Source: a virus
Strand: one strand, 5' to 3'
DNA: 30,572 bases
IMG/VR virus record: IMGVR_UViG_3300021356_000105
Coordinates: 1 to 30,572 of that record
Shown here: positions 7,293-14,508 of the stretch, in pieces
How positions within the stretch are numbered: the stretch's first letter is position 1
Layout: the number at the start of each line of letters is the position of its first letter
The notes under the pieces: generated by a model
Told to the model about the DNA's origin: nothing
Seen by the model: only the letters and a program-made list of their open reading frames with translations
Database searches by the model: none
Made by a program: the position numbers and the translations under genes

Positions 7293-7982
7293 CTATAACC
7301 ATCCTATAGATTCACCGTATGTGTAGTTATCTTTTTTTTCGACCAAATGAAAATGTCGTTCATATACATGAAGTGAGCCGACATTCCAAATAAGATCACC
7401 ACATTCTACATCAAGATCTTTTGCTAACATTTCTTGAACATGCAACTGCCAAGCACGATCATTACGATAACCAAACACAACATCATTACTACGCATGTTT
7501 ACAAAGCTCATGAGCTTATCATTGCGTACAAAGTACTGTACGGTATTTGTACAGATAAAATCTGACATGCCATTCTTGTTATAATCCTCTTGTATCTCAG
7601 GCCTAGTGTATATCATAATAGCACGTCGAGAGTTTGGATCATTTTTTAGTTGTTTAAGACAGTTATCATACTGACTGTAGTTATCTTCTGACCAAACACA
7701 CCAACCGTAGTTTGACTGAATGAAACCATACGGATCGGCGATTGCTCGCCAGATTGCTGGTACAGGTTCTTCCATATCATCAACATTACGTGATTGTGTT
7801 TCATACCAAGCAAGTTCTTTCTGCACATACTCTTTGTTGTACTTTCCGAATATGCATGGTTCATCAGCTAAGAACTGAGCACCAATCAGTTCAATAGTAT
7901 TTACACCTGACTTATCAGGCGTAAATTCTTTCATTGCATATTTAGCACGAAACTTATTTCGTATTACTTTCACATTATTCAT
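7293..7982 (-). CDS. 42: deoxycytidylate 5-hydroxymethyltransferase (gp42)
   Basis: This enzyme of the thymidylate synthase fold converts dCMP to 5-hydroxymethyl-dCMP using methylene-tetrahydrofolate. Long stretches match T4 gp42 as recalled: IELIGAQFLADEP, SNYGWCVWSEDNYSQYD, SRRAIMIYTRP, CTNTVQYFVR, NMRSNDVVFGYRND and IWNVGSLHVY. C144 corresponds to the catalytic C148 of T4. D175 corresponds to D179 of T4, the residue that sets dCMP rather than dUMP specificity, where thymidylate synthase has Asn. At 229 aa it is near the T4 length (246). It overlaps the NMAD1 gene by 8 nt. Its presence predicts hydroxymethylcytosine in the virion DNA. Confidence 0.95.
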   Translation of the reverse strand: MNNVKVIRNKFRAKYAMKEFTPDKSGVNTIELIGAQFLADEPCIFGKYNKEYVQKELAWYETQSRNVDDMEEPVPAIWRAIADPYGFIQSNYGWCVWSEDNYSQYDNCLKQLKNDPNSRRAIMIYTRPEIQEDYNKNGMSDFICTNTVQYFVRNDKLMSFVNMRSNDVVFGYRNDRAWQLHVQEMLAKDLDVECGDLIWNVGSLHVYERHFHLVEKKDNYTYGESIGWL

Positions 7983-8343
7983 TTTTCAAATATTTCCAGT
8001 TTTTCTCGTAATACCAATCGTCTTTTTTAACCTTGTTAAACATATCACGATTGGTATCCTGACCTTCCATCTGACCACGTATGTATGATACGGCAAAGGA
8101 CGCATAGTTAATCAAGTCTTTGTAAGTATCTTCAAGTGATTCAAACTTAGGATCACCTTCGGATTCAAGAAGTGACTGGGCACGCAATAACTTTTGCCAG
8201 ATCATATCATGGATAGTATCAACACCACGACGATAATGCATTGCTTGTACGATGTTGGAGTTTGGATTTTGATAATCCTGAGATTTTTTGTTTTGCAAGT
8301 CAATACATTCTTGCAGAACTTTTACAGATTCACGTTCGTTCAT
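7975..8343 (-). CDS. nucleotide modification associated domain 1 (DUF1599) protein
   Basis: The sequence KKSQDYQNPNSN, then WQKLLRAQSLLESEG and YKDLINYASFAVSYIRGQ, gives the pattern of DUF1599 (NMAD1), an all-helical domain resembling MazG-type nucleotide hydrolases and associated with hypermodified pyrimidine synthesis in phages. The ATG at 8343 is preferred, with GGGA about 9 nt upstream; the TTG at 8358 is not needed. Product length is about 122 aa. It overlaps dCMP hydroxymethylase, which supports a role in preparing or clearing nucleotides for that pathway. The precise reaction is unknown. Confidence 0.75.
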   Translation of the reverse strand: MNERESVKVLQECIDLQNKKSQDYQNPNSNIVQAMHYRRGVDTIHDMIWQKLLRAQSLLESEGDPKFESLEDTYKDLINYASFAVSYIRGQMEGQDTNRDMFNKVKKDDWYYEKNWKYLKNE

Positions 8344-8348
8344 ATTAG

Positions 8349-8762
8349 TTAATCCCAAATTAATTGCAATTGTTCTGGTTCATAGTTTAAAAAATTTGTA
8401 AGATTATTATATTTGTTTCCTTTCTCATCATGAGTATTTACCGGACACCCTGTTTTTGCTGATAAAAAAACCCCCTCACCCTGTCTATATTTTTCTTTAT
8501 TTCTATTATACTTTCTTTTTTTGTCTGAACAATCAACACATATACCTTGGTTTCTTTTACTATTCACGTCACATTTATAAAAGTCTAATCCATGTTTCTC
8601 TTCTCCACATTTAGTACATTTCAATATTGTTGGTCTGTTTTCCATAAGTCTACCATTTTCAAAATCAATTGAATTGCTGTTTTTCAAATGTTCAGTTGAG
8701 CGACTAGTGACTAAATTTTGTTGTTTGACTTTCTTCAATTTTTTCATCCTGTAATATTTCAT
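8349..8762 (-). CDS. Cys4 zinc-finger protein of unknown function
   Basis: About 137 aa. A basic N-terminus (MKKLKKVKQQN) is followed by C49-x-x-C52 and C75-x-x-C78 with a GLDFYK spacer, a treble-clef or zinc-ribbon layout. A very basic stretch (KKRKYNRNKEKYRQG) comes next. Endonuclease VII-type phage nucleases begin similarly, but the catalytic His-Asn residues are not visible, so a nuclease call is not supported; DNA or RNA binding is plausible. The ATG at 8762 has TTAGGA just upstream, but the promoter at 8777-8805 would leave an mRNA leader of only about 8 nt, so starts at 8747 or further in (MENRPT) are possible. Confidence 0.68.
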   Translation of the reverse strand: MKYYRMKKLKKVKQQNLVTSRSTEHLKNSNSIDFENGRLMENRPTILKCTKCGEEKHGLDFYKCDVNSKRNQGICVDCSDKKRKYNRNKEKYRQGEGVFLSAKTGCPVNTHDEKGNKYNNLTNFLNYEPEQLQLIWD

Positions 8763-8776
8763 CAAATGTCCTAACT

Positions 8777-8805
8777 ATTCTATCAAGTGTCAGGCGGTTT
8801 GTCAA
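8777..8805 (-). promoter_or_regulatory. sigma70 promoter, TTGACA-17-TAGAAT
   Basis: On the minus strand TTGACA (8800-8805) is followed after exactly 17 nt by TAGAAT (8777-8782). That is 6/6 and 5/6 matches to the bacterial sigma70 consensus in an intergenic gap between the MazG-like gene and the Cys4 gene. Transcription would start near 8770 and enter the block of base-modification genes. The very short leader is odd. Confidence 0.82.
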
Positions 8806-8809
8806 CAGT

Positions 8810-9235
8810 CTATACAGTTCTGTTTAAATCGTTTTCCCACGTTGTTAGTTTGCCGTGATTATTCTGATGATAAGGTGGTTTCCATCCTTCTGGTTTAACA
8901 AGATCTGGCAGACCAAGCGGATTGGGACGTTCTTTCTTAACACCAACATTCTTGTTCATGTTTGCCTTTAAAACTTCATCCCATGCCTTATGTGCATCTA
9001 CGCCAAACGCATCAAGTGTACCAATAGCAACAACACACAGATCAATCAAACCATCGATTACTTCTTCAGAATCATAACTTTTCCAAGCGGCCATTGTTTC
9101 ATTCAGTTCTTCTTCAAGAAAGTTAAGACGAAACTCTAAAAACTCATCAAAGTTATCTTCATTGTTTTCCATCCATTCATGCACGCCATACTTCTCATGC
9201 ATCTTGTAAATATCTTCAACCCAATCATGCGACAT
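8810..9235 (-). CDS. MazG-like nucleoside triphosphate pyrophosphohydrolase
   Basis: The core LEEELNETMAAW at about residues 35-46, then EEVIDGLIDLCVVAIGTLDAFG, follows the metal-binding EExxE...ExxD pattern of the all-alpha NTP pyrophosphatase superfamily (MazG, phage dCTPase/dUTPase type). The 141-aa length fits a single-domain phage MazG. It lies just upstream of the hydroxymethylcytosine genes, and T4 needs a dCTPase (gp56) to keep dCTP out of DNA, so this could serve that role; general MazG function against (p)ppGpp or noncanonical dNTPs is the alternative. The start overlaps the deformylase gene, with AGGAGA as ribosome site. Confidence 0.82.
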   Translation of the reverse strand: MSHDWVEDIYKMHEKYGVHEWMENNEDNFDEFLEFRLNFLEEELNETMAAWKSYDSEEVIDGLIDLCVVAIGTLDAFGVDAHKAWDEVLKANMNKNVGVKKERPNPLGLPDLVKPEGWKPPYHQNNHGKLTTWENDLNRTV

Positions 9236-9743
9236 ACTTCATTCTCCTATTCATAATCTTACGTTTTTTCTTTGCTTTATCTAAATGAAAAGAACTTACT
9301 TTGGAATCAAATGTGATTCCTTGTAGATGATCGTACTCATGTTGTATAACACGAGCAGTCATGCCCCCAAACTTATCTGTCTTCGTCATACCACCAGCGC
9401 CAGTGTATCTCATTCTTACTTCATCTGGTCGTTTTATCTTTAACACCATTCCAGGAAATGATAAACAACCTTCTTCCATTGTAACTATAGTGTCCGAATA
9501 GTGTACGATTTTCGGGTTAAAGAAAACAAGAACACTTGATTCGACTTCTGGATTTCCCACAGCAAATACAGAATAGTTATAACCTATTTGTGGAGCTGAT
9601 AATCCAATACCTTTATGATTACATAGATTATACCTCATCTCATCTGCTAAATCAATAGGATCCATTGGTGGATTTACAAAATCAAAAGAAACCGTACTCT
9701 GTTTGAGTATTGGATCTGTTGATGGTACTAACTCTTTTAACAT
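9225..9743 (-). CDS. def: peptide deformylase
   Basis: This metalloenzyme removes the formyl group from new polypeptides. All three family motifs are intact: GIGLSAPQ (45-52), EGCLS with metal ligand C93 (91-95) and QHEYDH with metal ligands H135 and H139. At 172 aa it is close to the bacterial length, lacking only a long C-terminal extension. Phage-borne deformylases are common in marine T4-like phages and are thought to help maturation of phage or host proteins. The site AAGGAG lies inside the last codons of the upstream gene, indicating coupling. Confidence 0.95.
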   Translation of the reverse strand: MLKELVPSTDPILKQSTVSFDFVNPPMDPIDLADEMRYNLCNHKGIGLSAPQIGYNYSVFAVGNPEVESSVLVFFNPKIVHYSDTIVTMEEGCLSFPGMVLKIKRPDEVRMRYTGAGGMTKTDKFGGMTARVIQHEYDHLQGITFDSKVSSFHLDKAKKKRKIMNRRMKYVA

Positions 9744-9744
9744 A

Positions 9745-9930
9745 CTAAAACTCCTTATAAGGATATAAGTCTACTTCATATAATGTCCATTGCATCTTTT
9801 CTGCGAAGTCAACGGCCTCTTGTTTTGTTTCAAATACCATTGGTCCAACATCTGTTAGAACTTCGGAATGATCTAACATCCAACGATACTCTCCATTTGT
9901 GACTCTTACTTTGATACCGTATTTTTTCAT
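9745..9930 (-). CDS. hypothetical protein, 61 aa
   Basis: This is a short soluble protein with no recognised family. It alternates beta-like and helical segments (YGIKVRVTNGEYRW, then VFETKQEAVDFAEKM), a layout often seen in small alpha/beta phage proteins, and ends in an aromatic, acidic stretch (YEVDLYPYKEF). It is one base from the deformylase gene, whose ribosome site lies in its last codons, and it overlaps the gp46 stop by 4 nt. It is therefore embedded in the gp47-gp46-deformylase operon. Function unknown. Confidence 0.65.
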   Translation of the reverse strand: MKKYGIKVRVTNGEYRWMLDHSEVLTDVGPMVFETKQEAVDFAEKMQWTLYEVDLYPYKEF

Positions 9931-11636
9931 GCTTCCATCCTTGAAAAGTTTTTGTACTTGGAAAAGCGAATGATTGAACGCATCTTATCTTGTAGTGACT
10001 CTCCTTTGTGGGAGATGATAAAGATATTGGTGTCTTGTGTTTCATTCAGTATTTCCATTAAACTTTCAATACCAACATTATCAAGCGAACCATCAAACAC
10101 TTCGTCCAGTATTAACAGATTCGTATGAGAACTATTTTTCATCTTCGCAATACTACGCCAAGTAAGTAACAGTGCCAGATCAAGTCGAGCCTTTTCTCCT
10201 TCACTGAATGATGCGTAACTAAACACATCACGGTGACGAGACTTAATCACTTCGTTAAAGTTTTCGTCAAGTTCAAAGTTTACAAAGAACTCCATCTTAG
10301 CCAAATACTTATTGATAAGTTTGTTCATCACTGGAACATACTGTTTGACAATCTGTGTTTTGATGCCTTTATCTTTTAGCAGTTCGGCTGCTACTGTATA
10401 TAGTTCTCTTTGTTTGACTGCTTCCTCTCGTTGTTTCTCCACTTCAATAAGTTTTCGTTCTGTTACCTTGAGTTCTTCTACTGTCGTGGTCATATCAACA
10501 TTACTTACAGATGATAACTGTTTTTCAAGTTTTCGTATGTAACTATGATGGTTGTCAATATCTTTATCACAACTAAACTTTTGTTCGACTAAGGTTGAGT
10601 ATTCTTCTTCTAGTACCTTTAGTTCACCTTTCAGTACAGAGGTTTTTTCTAACTCCTTGCCGAGTTTAGAAAGATTCACAGAATAGTCTGTAATGTTTTC
10701 TTCTAGTGTTTTAAGTTTATTGTCTCTAAAATCTACTGGCAATGCTTGACCACATGATAGGCAATCGGTATTCTCAAGATAAAAGTCCCTATCATCTATC
10801 AACTTCTTTTGTTTGTGTTTAATCTGTACCTGATACTTTTCTAAATCAGAAAACTTCTTTAATACACCTTTATACTTACTTCGCTGCGTTTCTTCATTTG
10901 ACTTGATTTTTTGCAAAACATCAGTCTTTTGTAAAACTGAAAGACCAAGTTGTGTTTTACTTTTCTCAATCTCAGTTTTGATTTCATTTACACGTTCTTC
11001 GTTTTGCTCACGCAGCTCCTTCATATGCCTTTGCTGCAACACTCGTTTTTCTTGAGCCATCTGAAGTTGATATTTCAAATCATTCAGTATTTCTTTGTTT
11101 TCCTGTATGCGTGTTTTAAGTAACACATTCATAACAGAAAAGATTTTAATATCAAGAAGGTCTTCAATGACTTCACGGCGAGCCTGTGCTGACAGCTGCA
11201 TAAAAGGAATAAATGTAGAAGAACCGAGAATAACCACTTGTGTAAAAGAGTTATAGTTAAGTTTTAGAATGTTCTTTTCAAGATGTTCCTGGTAGTCCTT
11301 TGATGCTGCAGTTTGGTCTATTAATGTATTGTTGTAGTAAATTTCAAACACACCTGGTTTAATACCACGCAGTACTCGATAAGTGTTTGAACCAATACGA
11401 AACTTTACTTCAACCAAACAGTTTCTTTCGTTGATTGAGTTAACTAACTGCGGTTTGTTGATTTTGCGAAATGGTTTACCGAACAATGCAAAACATAAGG
11501 CATCAAGCATTGTTGATTTACCAGAACCATTTTCTCCAAGAACAAGTGTGGTTGGGTTGCGAGATAAATCAATCTGCGTCCAAACATCTCCTGTTGACAG
11601 GAAGTTCCGAAATTTTATATTTTCAAAGTGAATCAT
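9927..11636 (-). CDS. 46: recombination nuclease SbcC/Rad50-like subunit (gp46)
   Basis: This is the ATPase subunit of the gp46-gp47 complex that resects DNA ends for recombination-dependent replication and host DNA breakdown. It has Walker A GENGSGKST (34-42), two long coiled-coil arms (about 160-290 and 300-420), a zinc hook C292-L-S-C295 between them, the ABC signature SFSEGEKARLD (476-486) and Walker B LLILDE (507-512). Length 569 aa matches T4 gp46 (560). A small membrane-protein gene separates it from gp47, with 4-nt overlap. Confidence 0.96.
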   Translation of the reverse strand: MIHFENIKFRNFLSTGDVWTQIDLSRNPTTLVLGENGSGKSTMLDALCFALFGKPFRKINKPQLVNSINERNCLVEVKFRIGSNTYRVLRGIKPGVFEIYYNNTLIDQTAASKDYQEHLEKNILKLNYNSFTQVVILGSSTFIPFMQLSAQARREVIEDLLDIKIFSVMNVLLKTRIQENKEILNDLKYQLQMAQEKRVLQQRHMKELREQNEERVNEIKTEIEKSKTQLGLSVLQKTDVLQKIKSNEETQRSKYKGVLKKFSDLEKYQVQIKHKQKKLIDDRDFYLENTDCLSCGQALPVDFRDNKLKTLEENITDYSVNLSKLGKELEKTSVLKGELKVLEEEYSTLVEQKFSCDKDIDNHHSYIRKLEKQLSSVSNVDMTTTVEELKVTERKLIEVEKQREEAVKQRELYTVAAELLKDKGIKTQIVKQYVPVMNKLINKYLAKMEFFVNFELDENFNEVIKSRHRDVFSYASFSEGEKARLDLALLLTWRSIAKMKNSSHTNLLILDEVFDGSLDNVGIESLMEILNETQDTNIFIISHKGESLQDKMRSIIRFSKYKNFSRMEA

Positions 11637-11827
11637 GATTTAAATCCAAAGTTTTTACCACAATCTTTGCATATTGTTTCTAGCCTTCCGCCTAACTGCT
11701 TATATGTACGTTCATGTTTGCATAATTTCTGTTTTATATAGCCTTTAATATTATAATAAATATAAAGACCTGCTATAAAACTCGATACAAAAATAAAAAT
11801 TGCATCACCAATAGTCCATATAAACAT
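11633..11827 (-). CDS. small membrane protein with C-terminal zinc ribbon, 64 aa
   Basis: Residues 4-27 form one hydrophobic membrane segment. The C-terminal half carries C36-K-H38 and C53-x-x-C56, a plausible zinc ribbon, in a basic context. The predicted arrangement is an N-terminal anchor with a cytoplasmic metal-binding tail. It is wedged between the two subunits of the recombination nuclease: its ATG follows the gp47 stop directly and its own stop overlaps the gp46 ATG. That tight fit implies co-translation. I do not recognise a family. A membrane tether for the nuclease or for host DNA is a guess. Confidence 0.7.
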   Translation of the reverse strand: MFIWTIGDAIFIFVSSFIAGLYIYYNIKGYIKQKLCKHERTYKQLGGRLETICKDCGKNFGFKS

Positions 11828-12901
11828 TTATTCTATATCCAGTGCCTGCGATTCATTGTACAAAGTTGTAAGTAGTTTGTTCAATTCTATCATATCCACA
11901 TTCAAATTGGAACCACCTACATACTTATGCATAATCGTTAATGTATCCTCAGCTTCATTTACAATCTCTTCGTCTTTAAGTTCACTAAGGTTTTTGTTGT
12001 CATCCACAATACTTACGTTTGCCGGATTTGCTAGATGCAGTTTATCCAACATCAAGTCAAACCAATATGGATTTGTTTTGTTCTGTACGATTACTTTCAC
12101 ATAAGTATTTTCGTAGTTTGCGAAATCCCGTTCTACAACTTGTTCCATTGTCTTATCGGCATCATCATAAAAGAGTTTATAGAACATGCGATACGGATTT
12201 TGTATGAACTTCAATTCAAGTGTTTCTGTATCAAATATATGGAAGCCTCGTGTATCGTTAAAGTCATTCCAAGTCAGCTCAAACGGATTGCCAAGATAGT
12301 GAATATTTCCGTTATGTGATTTATGGTGGAAATGACCTGAGCATACTAACTCAAACTTTTCAAACGGCTTAGTATCCATGCCGTGATCCTGCACTACACC
12401 TTGGTGCATCACAAACCCATTTAGGTCAAGATGACCGAACAATACACGAGCATCAGTGTTTGCAATATGTTCCATGCAATCTGCATAGTTCATGTTGTGA
12501 ATCCATGGCATCATTGTAAGCTTCAAATTATCAAAAGAAACATCAGTTGGTTCAGAATAAAACGATACACCATCTTCCGCATATGAACCAAACAATTCAC
12601 TCATCGCATTGATTTCGTTACTATTTCTGTAGGGAATATCGTGATTTCCGACGAGCACATGTAAGTCAATACCATCTGCCACGCATCGGTTGACAAATAC
12701 ATTACGAAAACGATTCAGCGTAACATAACTAATCATCTTTCTTCGGTCAACAATATCACCAAGATGAATGATGGTTTTTATGTTTTGTTTTTCAAGTTCA
12801 GGAAAAAATACATCGTTGTAAAAATTCACCATCATATTAAGAAAAACAGGACTGTCGTTTCTTGCACCCCAATGGGTATCAGTTATTAACGCTATTTTCA
12901 T
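11828..12901 (-). CDS. 47: recombination nuclease Mre11/SbcD-like subunit (gp47)
   Basis: This is the metallophosphoesterase partner of gp46. The five-part calcineurin-like motif set is visible: D8-x-H10 (ITDTHWGARND), GDIVDRR (48-54), GNHD (85-88), FGHLDL (155-160) and GHFHH (189-193). Length 357 aa agrees with T4 gp47 (339). Residues beyond about 230 form the capping and gp46-binding part. It overlaps the preceding small gene by 4 nt (ATGA). Together with gp46, UvsY and UvsW it supplies recombination-dependent replication. Confidence 0.95.
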   Translation of the reverse strand: MKIALITDTHWGARNDSPVFLNMMVNFYNDVFFPELEKQNIKTIIHLGDIVDRRKMISYVTLNRFRNVFVNRCVADGIDLHVLVGNHDIPYRNSNEINAMSELFGSYAEDGVSFYSEPTDVSFDNLKLTMMPWIHNMNYADCMEHIANTDARVLFGHLDLNGFVMHQGVVQDHGMDTKPFEKFELVCSGHFHHKSHNGNIHYLGNPFELTWNDFNDTRGFHIFDTETLELKFIQNPYRMFYKLFYDDADKTMEQVVERDFANYENTYVKVIVQNKTNPYWFDLMLDKLHLANPANVSIVDDNKNLSELKDEEIVNEAEDTLTIMHKYVGGSNLNVDMIELNKLLTTLYNESQALDIE

Positions 12902-13095
12902 TCTTCAACATACACATAAGTTATAGGCATAGCCTGTGGACCCACAACGAGAGATTCTACTTTTTTCACAATGTAGTTAACACCTTTTATGTTAATACTC
13001 TCATTCACTATAAAATCTTCCACATTCATATCAATACCATCTTGATAATGATTTACAAAATGGCCGTTTACGAATAGATGGATATAGCCTTTCAT
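12898..13095 (-). CDS. hypothetical protein, 65 aa, beta-rich
   Basis: The sequence alternates hydrophobic and polar residues (YIHLFVNGHFVNHY, INIKGVNYIVKKVESL, ITYVYVEE), suggesting a small beta-barrel or sandwich without Cys or membrane segments. It overlaps both dCMP deaminase and gp47 by 4 nt (ATGA junctions), so it is translated as part of that operon. No family recognised; it could be a small accessory factor for either neighbour. Confidence 0.66.
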   Translation of the reverse strand: MKGYIHLFVNGHFVNHYQDGIDMNVEDFIVNESINIKGVNYIVKKVESLVVGPQAMPITYVYVEE

Positions 13096-13547
13096 TCGTT
13101 TATCCTAACTAAGTCAACACTTGCTTCATTAAACATAGAACGTGAATGATTAAAAGATTCCGTCCATCTAACATCGTCAGCTGAAGTTTCATATTCGCAA
13201 ATGACTCTACGAATGCCTACTTGTATGATGCCCTTTGCACATTCACAACAAGGTGGCAATCCATAAACGTACAGCGTCATATCTCTTAACGAAACACCTG
13301 TATAGACTGCATTAAAAATACAGTTCAATTCAGCATGAATAGTATACTTAGATTTAGTAACACTATCTTGCATTCTTTGAGGATCATCGCGAATCCATTT
13401 GGGAAAGCCGTTATATCCAGTAGACAGAACTCGCCTATCACCTGGGTGCACTGCAACTGCACCTACTTTTCTACGAGGATCCTTACTCCAAGTAGAAACA
13501 TCCTGTGCTATCTTCATAAAGCGCAGATCCCACTTATCACTTTTCAT
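13092..13547 (-). CDS. cd: deoxycytidylate deaminase
   Basis: This zinc enzyme turns dCMP into dUMP, feeding dTMP synthesis. It has the catalytic H71-A-E73 and the zinc ligands C100 and C103 in PPCCEC (98-103), with the surrounding TIHAELNCIFNA and KVGAVAV patterns of the family. At 151 aa it is shorter than T4 dCMP deaminase (193), lacking the extra zinc insert. Together with dCMP hydroxymethylase it competes for dCMP and would set the balance between thymidine and hydroxymethylcytosine precursors. It is one base from the gp55 gene. Confidence 0.94.
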   Translation of the reverse strand: MKSDKWDLRFMKIAQDVSTWSKDPRRKVGAVAVHPGDRRVLSTGYNGFPKWIRDDPQRMQDSVTKSKYTIHAELNCIFNAVYTGVSLRDMTLYVYGLPPCCECAKGIIQVGIRRVICEYETSADDVRWTESFNHSRSMFNEASVDLVRINE

Positions 13548-14095
13548 TATTGCTTCGCCTTTCTTTTCTTCACTTCACGTCTCTTGTTTTCTTCAAAGTC
13601 ACGAATAAAACTGCTAATGTACTCTTGTGAATAATCCGTATGTTCTACTCTATGAACATGGCTTGTATCATCAAGTTCATTTTTTTCTACAAGAAACTCA
13701 GCATTGTCCATTATCTTGTACTTAGTGTACAGAAGTTTTTTCTCTTTAGCGATTCTTCTTAAAAATGCATAGTTAATGATTGTAGTAAAATATGAGAAAG
13801 GATTGCCTTTCTTTTGTTCCCCATCCTTAGAAAGATAATAAGGCTTAAAGTTATCGATATACATCAGTGCATTTTCAACACCATCACCAATCATTTCTTC
13901 AATAAAAGGATAGTTACGATAGTTCTTCTTTGTAGCTAAACGTTTAGCAATCTTCATAATGCAATCGCCAATGTAGTTACTAACATGTGGTCTCGCCGAG
14001 CCGTTTAACTTTGCTTCTTCCACATTATCTTTAAACCCACACATCGCCTCATAGAAGTCTTTGTTGTTTACATAGTATTCTTTTTGTTTTTCCAT
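13547..14095 (-). CDS. 55: late transcription sigma factor (gp55)
   Basis: This is a compact sigma-like factor that directs host RNA polymerase to TATAAATA late promoters in T4, with gp45 as activator. The 182-aa length equals T4 gp55 (185). The region NGSARPHVSNYIGDCIMKIAKRLA, and especially NPFSYFTTIINYAFLRRIAKEKK, matches the sigma region 2 of gp55. The C-terminus is very basic (KRREVKKRKAKQ) and may bind polymerase or gp45. Six exact TATAAATA octamers in this window support the function. It sits between a small unknown gene and dCMP deaminase. Confidence 0.9.
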   Translation of the reverse strand: MEKQKEYYVNNKDFYEAMCGFKDNVEEAKLNGSARPHVSNYIGDCIMKIAKRLATKKNYRNYPFIEEMIGDGVENALMYIDNFKPYYLSKDGEQKKGNPFSYFTTIINYAFLRRIAKEKKLLYTKYKIMDNAEFLVEKNELDDTSHVHRVEHTDYSQEYISSFIRDFEENKRREVKKRKAKQ

Positions 14096-14508
14096 TAGTG
14101 TAACTTCCCATCAATTTTCTTCAGCTGTGCTTGCAGCTCATCGAGCCCGTCAAGTTCATCTAAACCATCAATATAAGAAGGTTCTTGTTCATCAGATATC
14201 CATTCAAGATATCGCGCAATCATATCATCTTCTGGCTTGAGCATTGCTACCACTGCGTTACAAGGAATAGGTATAATGTTATTATAAAAACCATCTGCGT
14301 AAGGACACCAACGAACAGCATACTCAGTTGTTTTGGCATCTTGTACACTAAACGTTGCCCTGAGCACGAAAGGTTGATGTAAGCTCATACTTGTTACGTT
14401 TTCAGGAGAATCTAAAACTTCATTTTGTACCATAGCAAATACATCTTCACCAGATACCAGTTTCAAATAAATGATTTCTTTACCTTTTAATTCTTTTTCA
14501 ATATTCAT
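14095..14508 (-). CDS. conserved hypothetical protein, possibly LSm/Hfq-like fold, 137 aa
   Basis: Residues 8-30 (GKEIIYLKLVSGEDVFAMV) followed by strands rich in Val/Leu (HQPFVLRATF, TEYAVRWCPY, NNIIPIPCNAVVAML) recall LSm-type beta-barrels (PF01423-like), but the similarity is weak. A short acidic repeat DGLDEL appears twice near the C-terminus. Proteins in this position, between UvsW and gp55, are conserved in marine T4-like phages, so it is likely functional. It overlaps the UvsW gene by 4 nt. The function is not known. Confidence 0.72.
   Translation of the reverse strand: MNIEKELKGKEIIYLKLVSGEDVFAMVQNEVLDSPENVTSMSLHQPFVLRATFSVQDAKTTEYAVRWCPYADGFYNNIIPIPCNAVVAMLKPEDDMIARYLEWISDEQEPSYIDGLDELDGLDELQAQLKKIDGKLH

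Noticed and set aside
7282-7302. Upstream ATG of the TAGT-like gene.
   Set aside because: It overlaps gp42 without a ribosome site, while the ATG at 7281 has AGGA at good spacing.
12035-12319. Plus-strand frame of 94 codons within gp47.
   Set aside because: Antisense to a conserved gene, no ribosome site, composition of a shadow frame.
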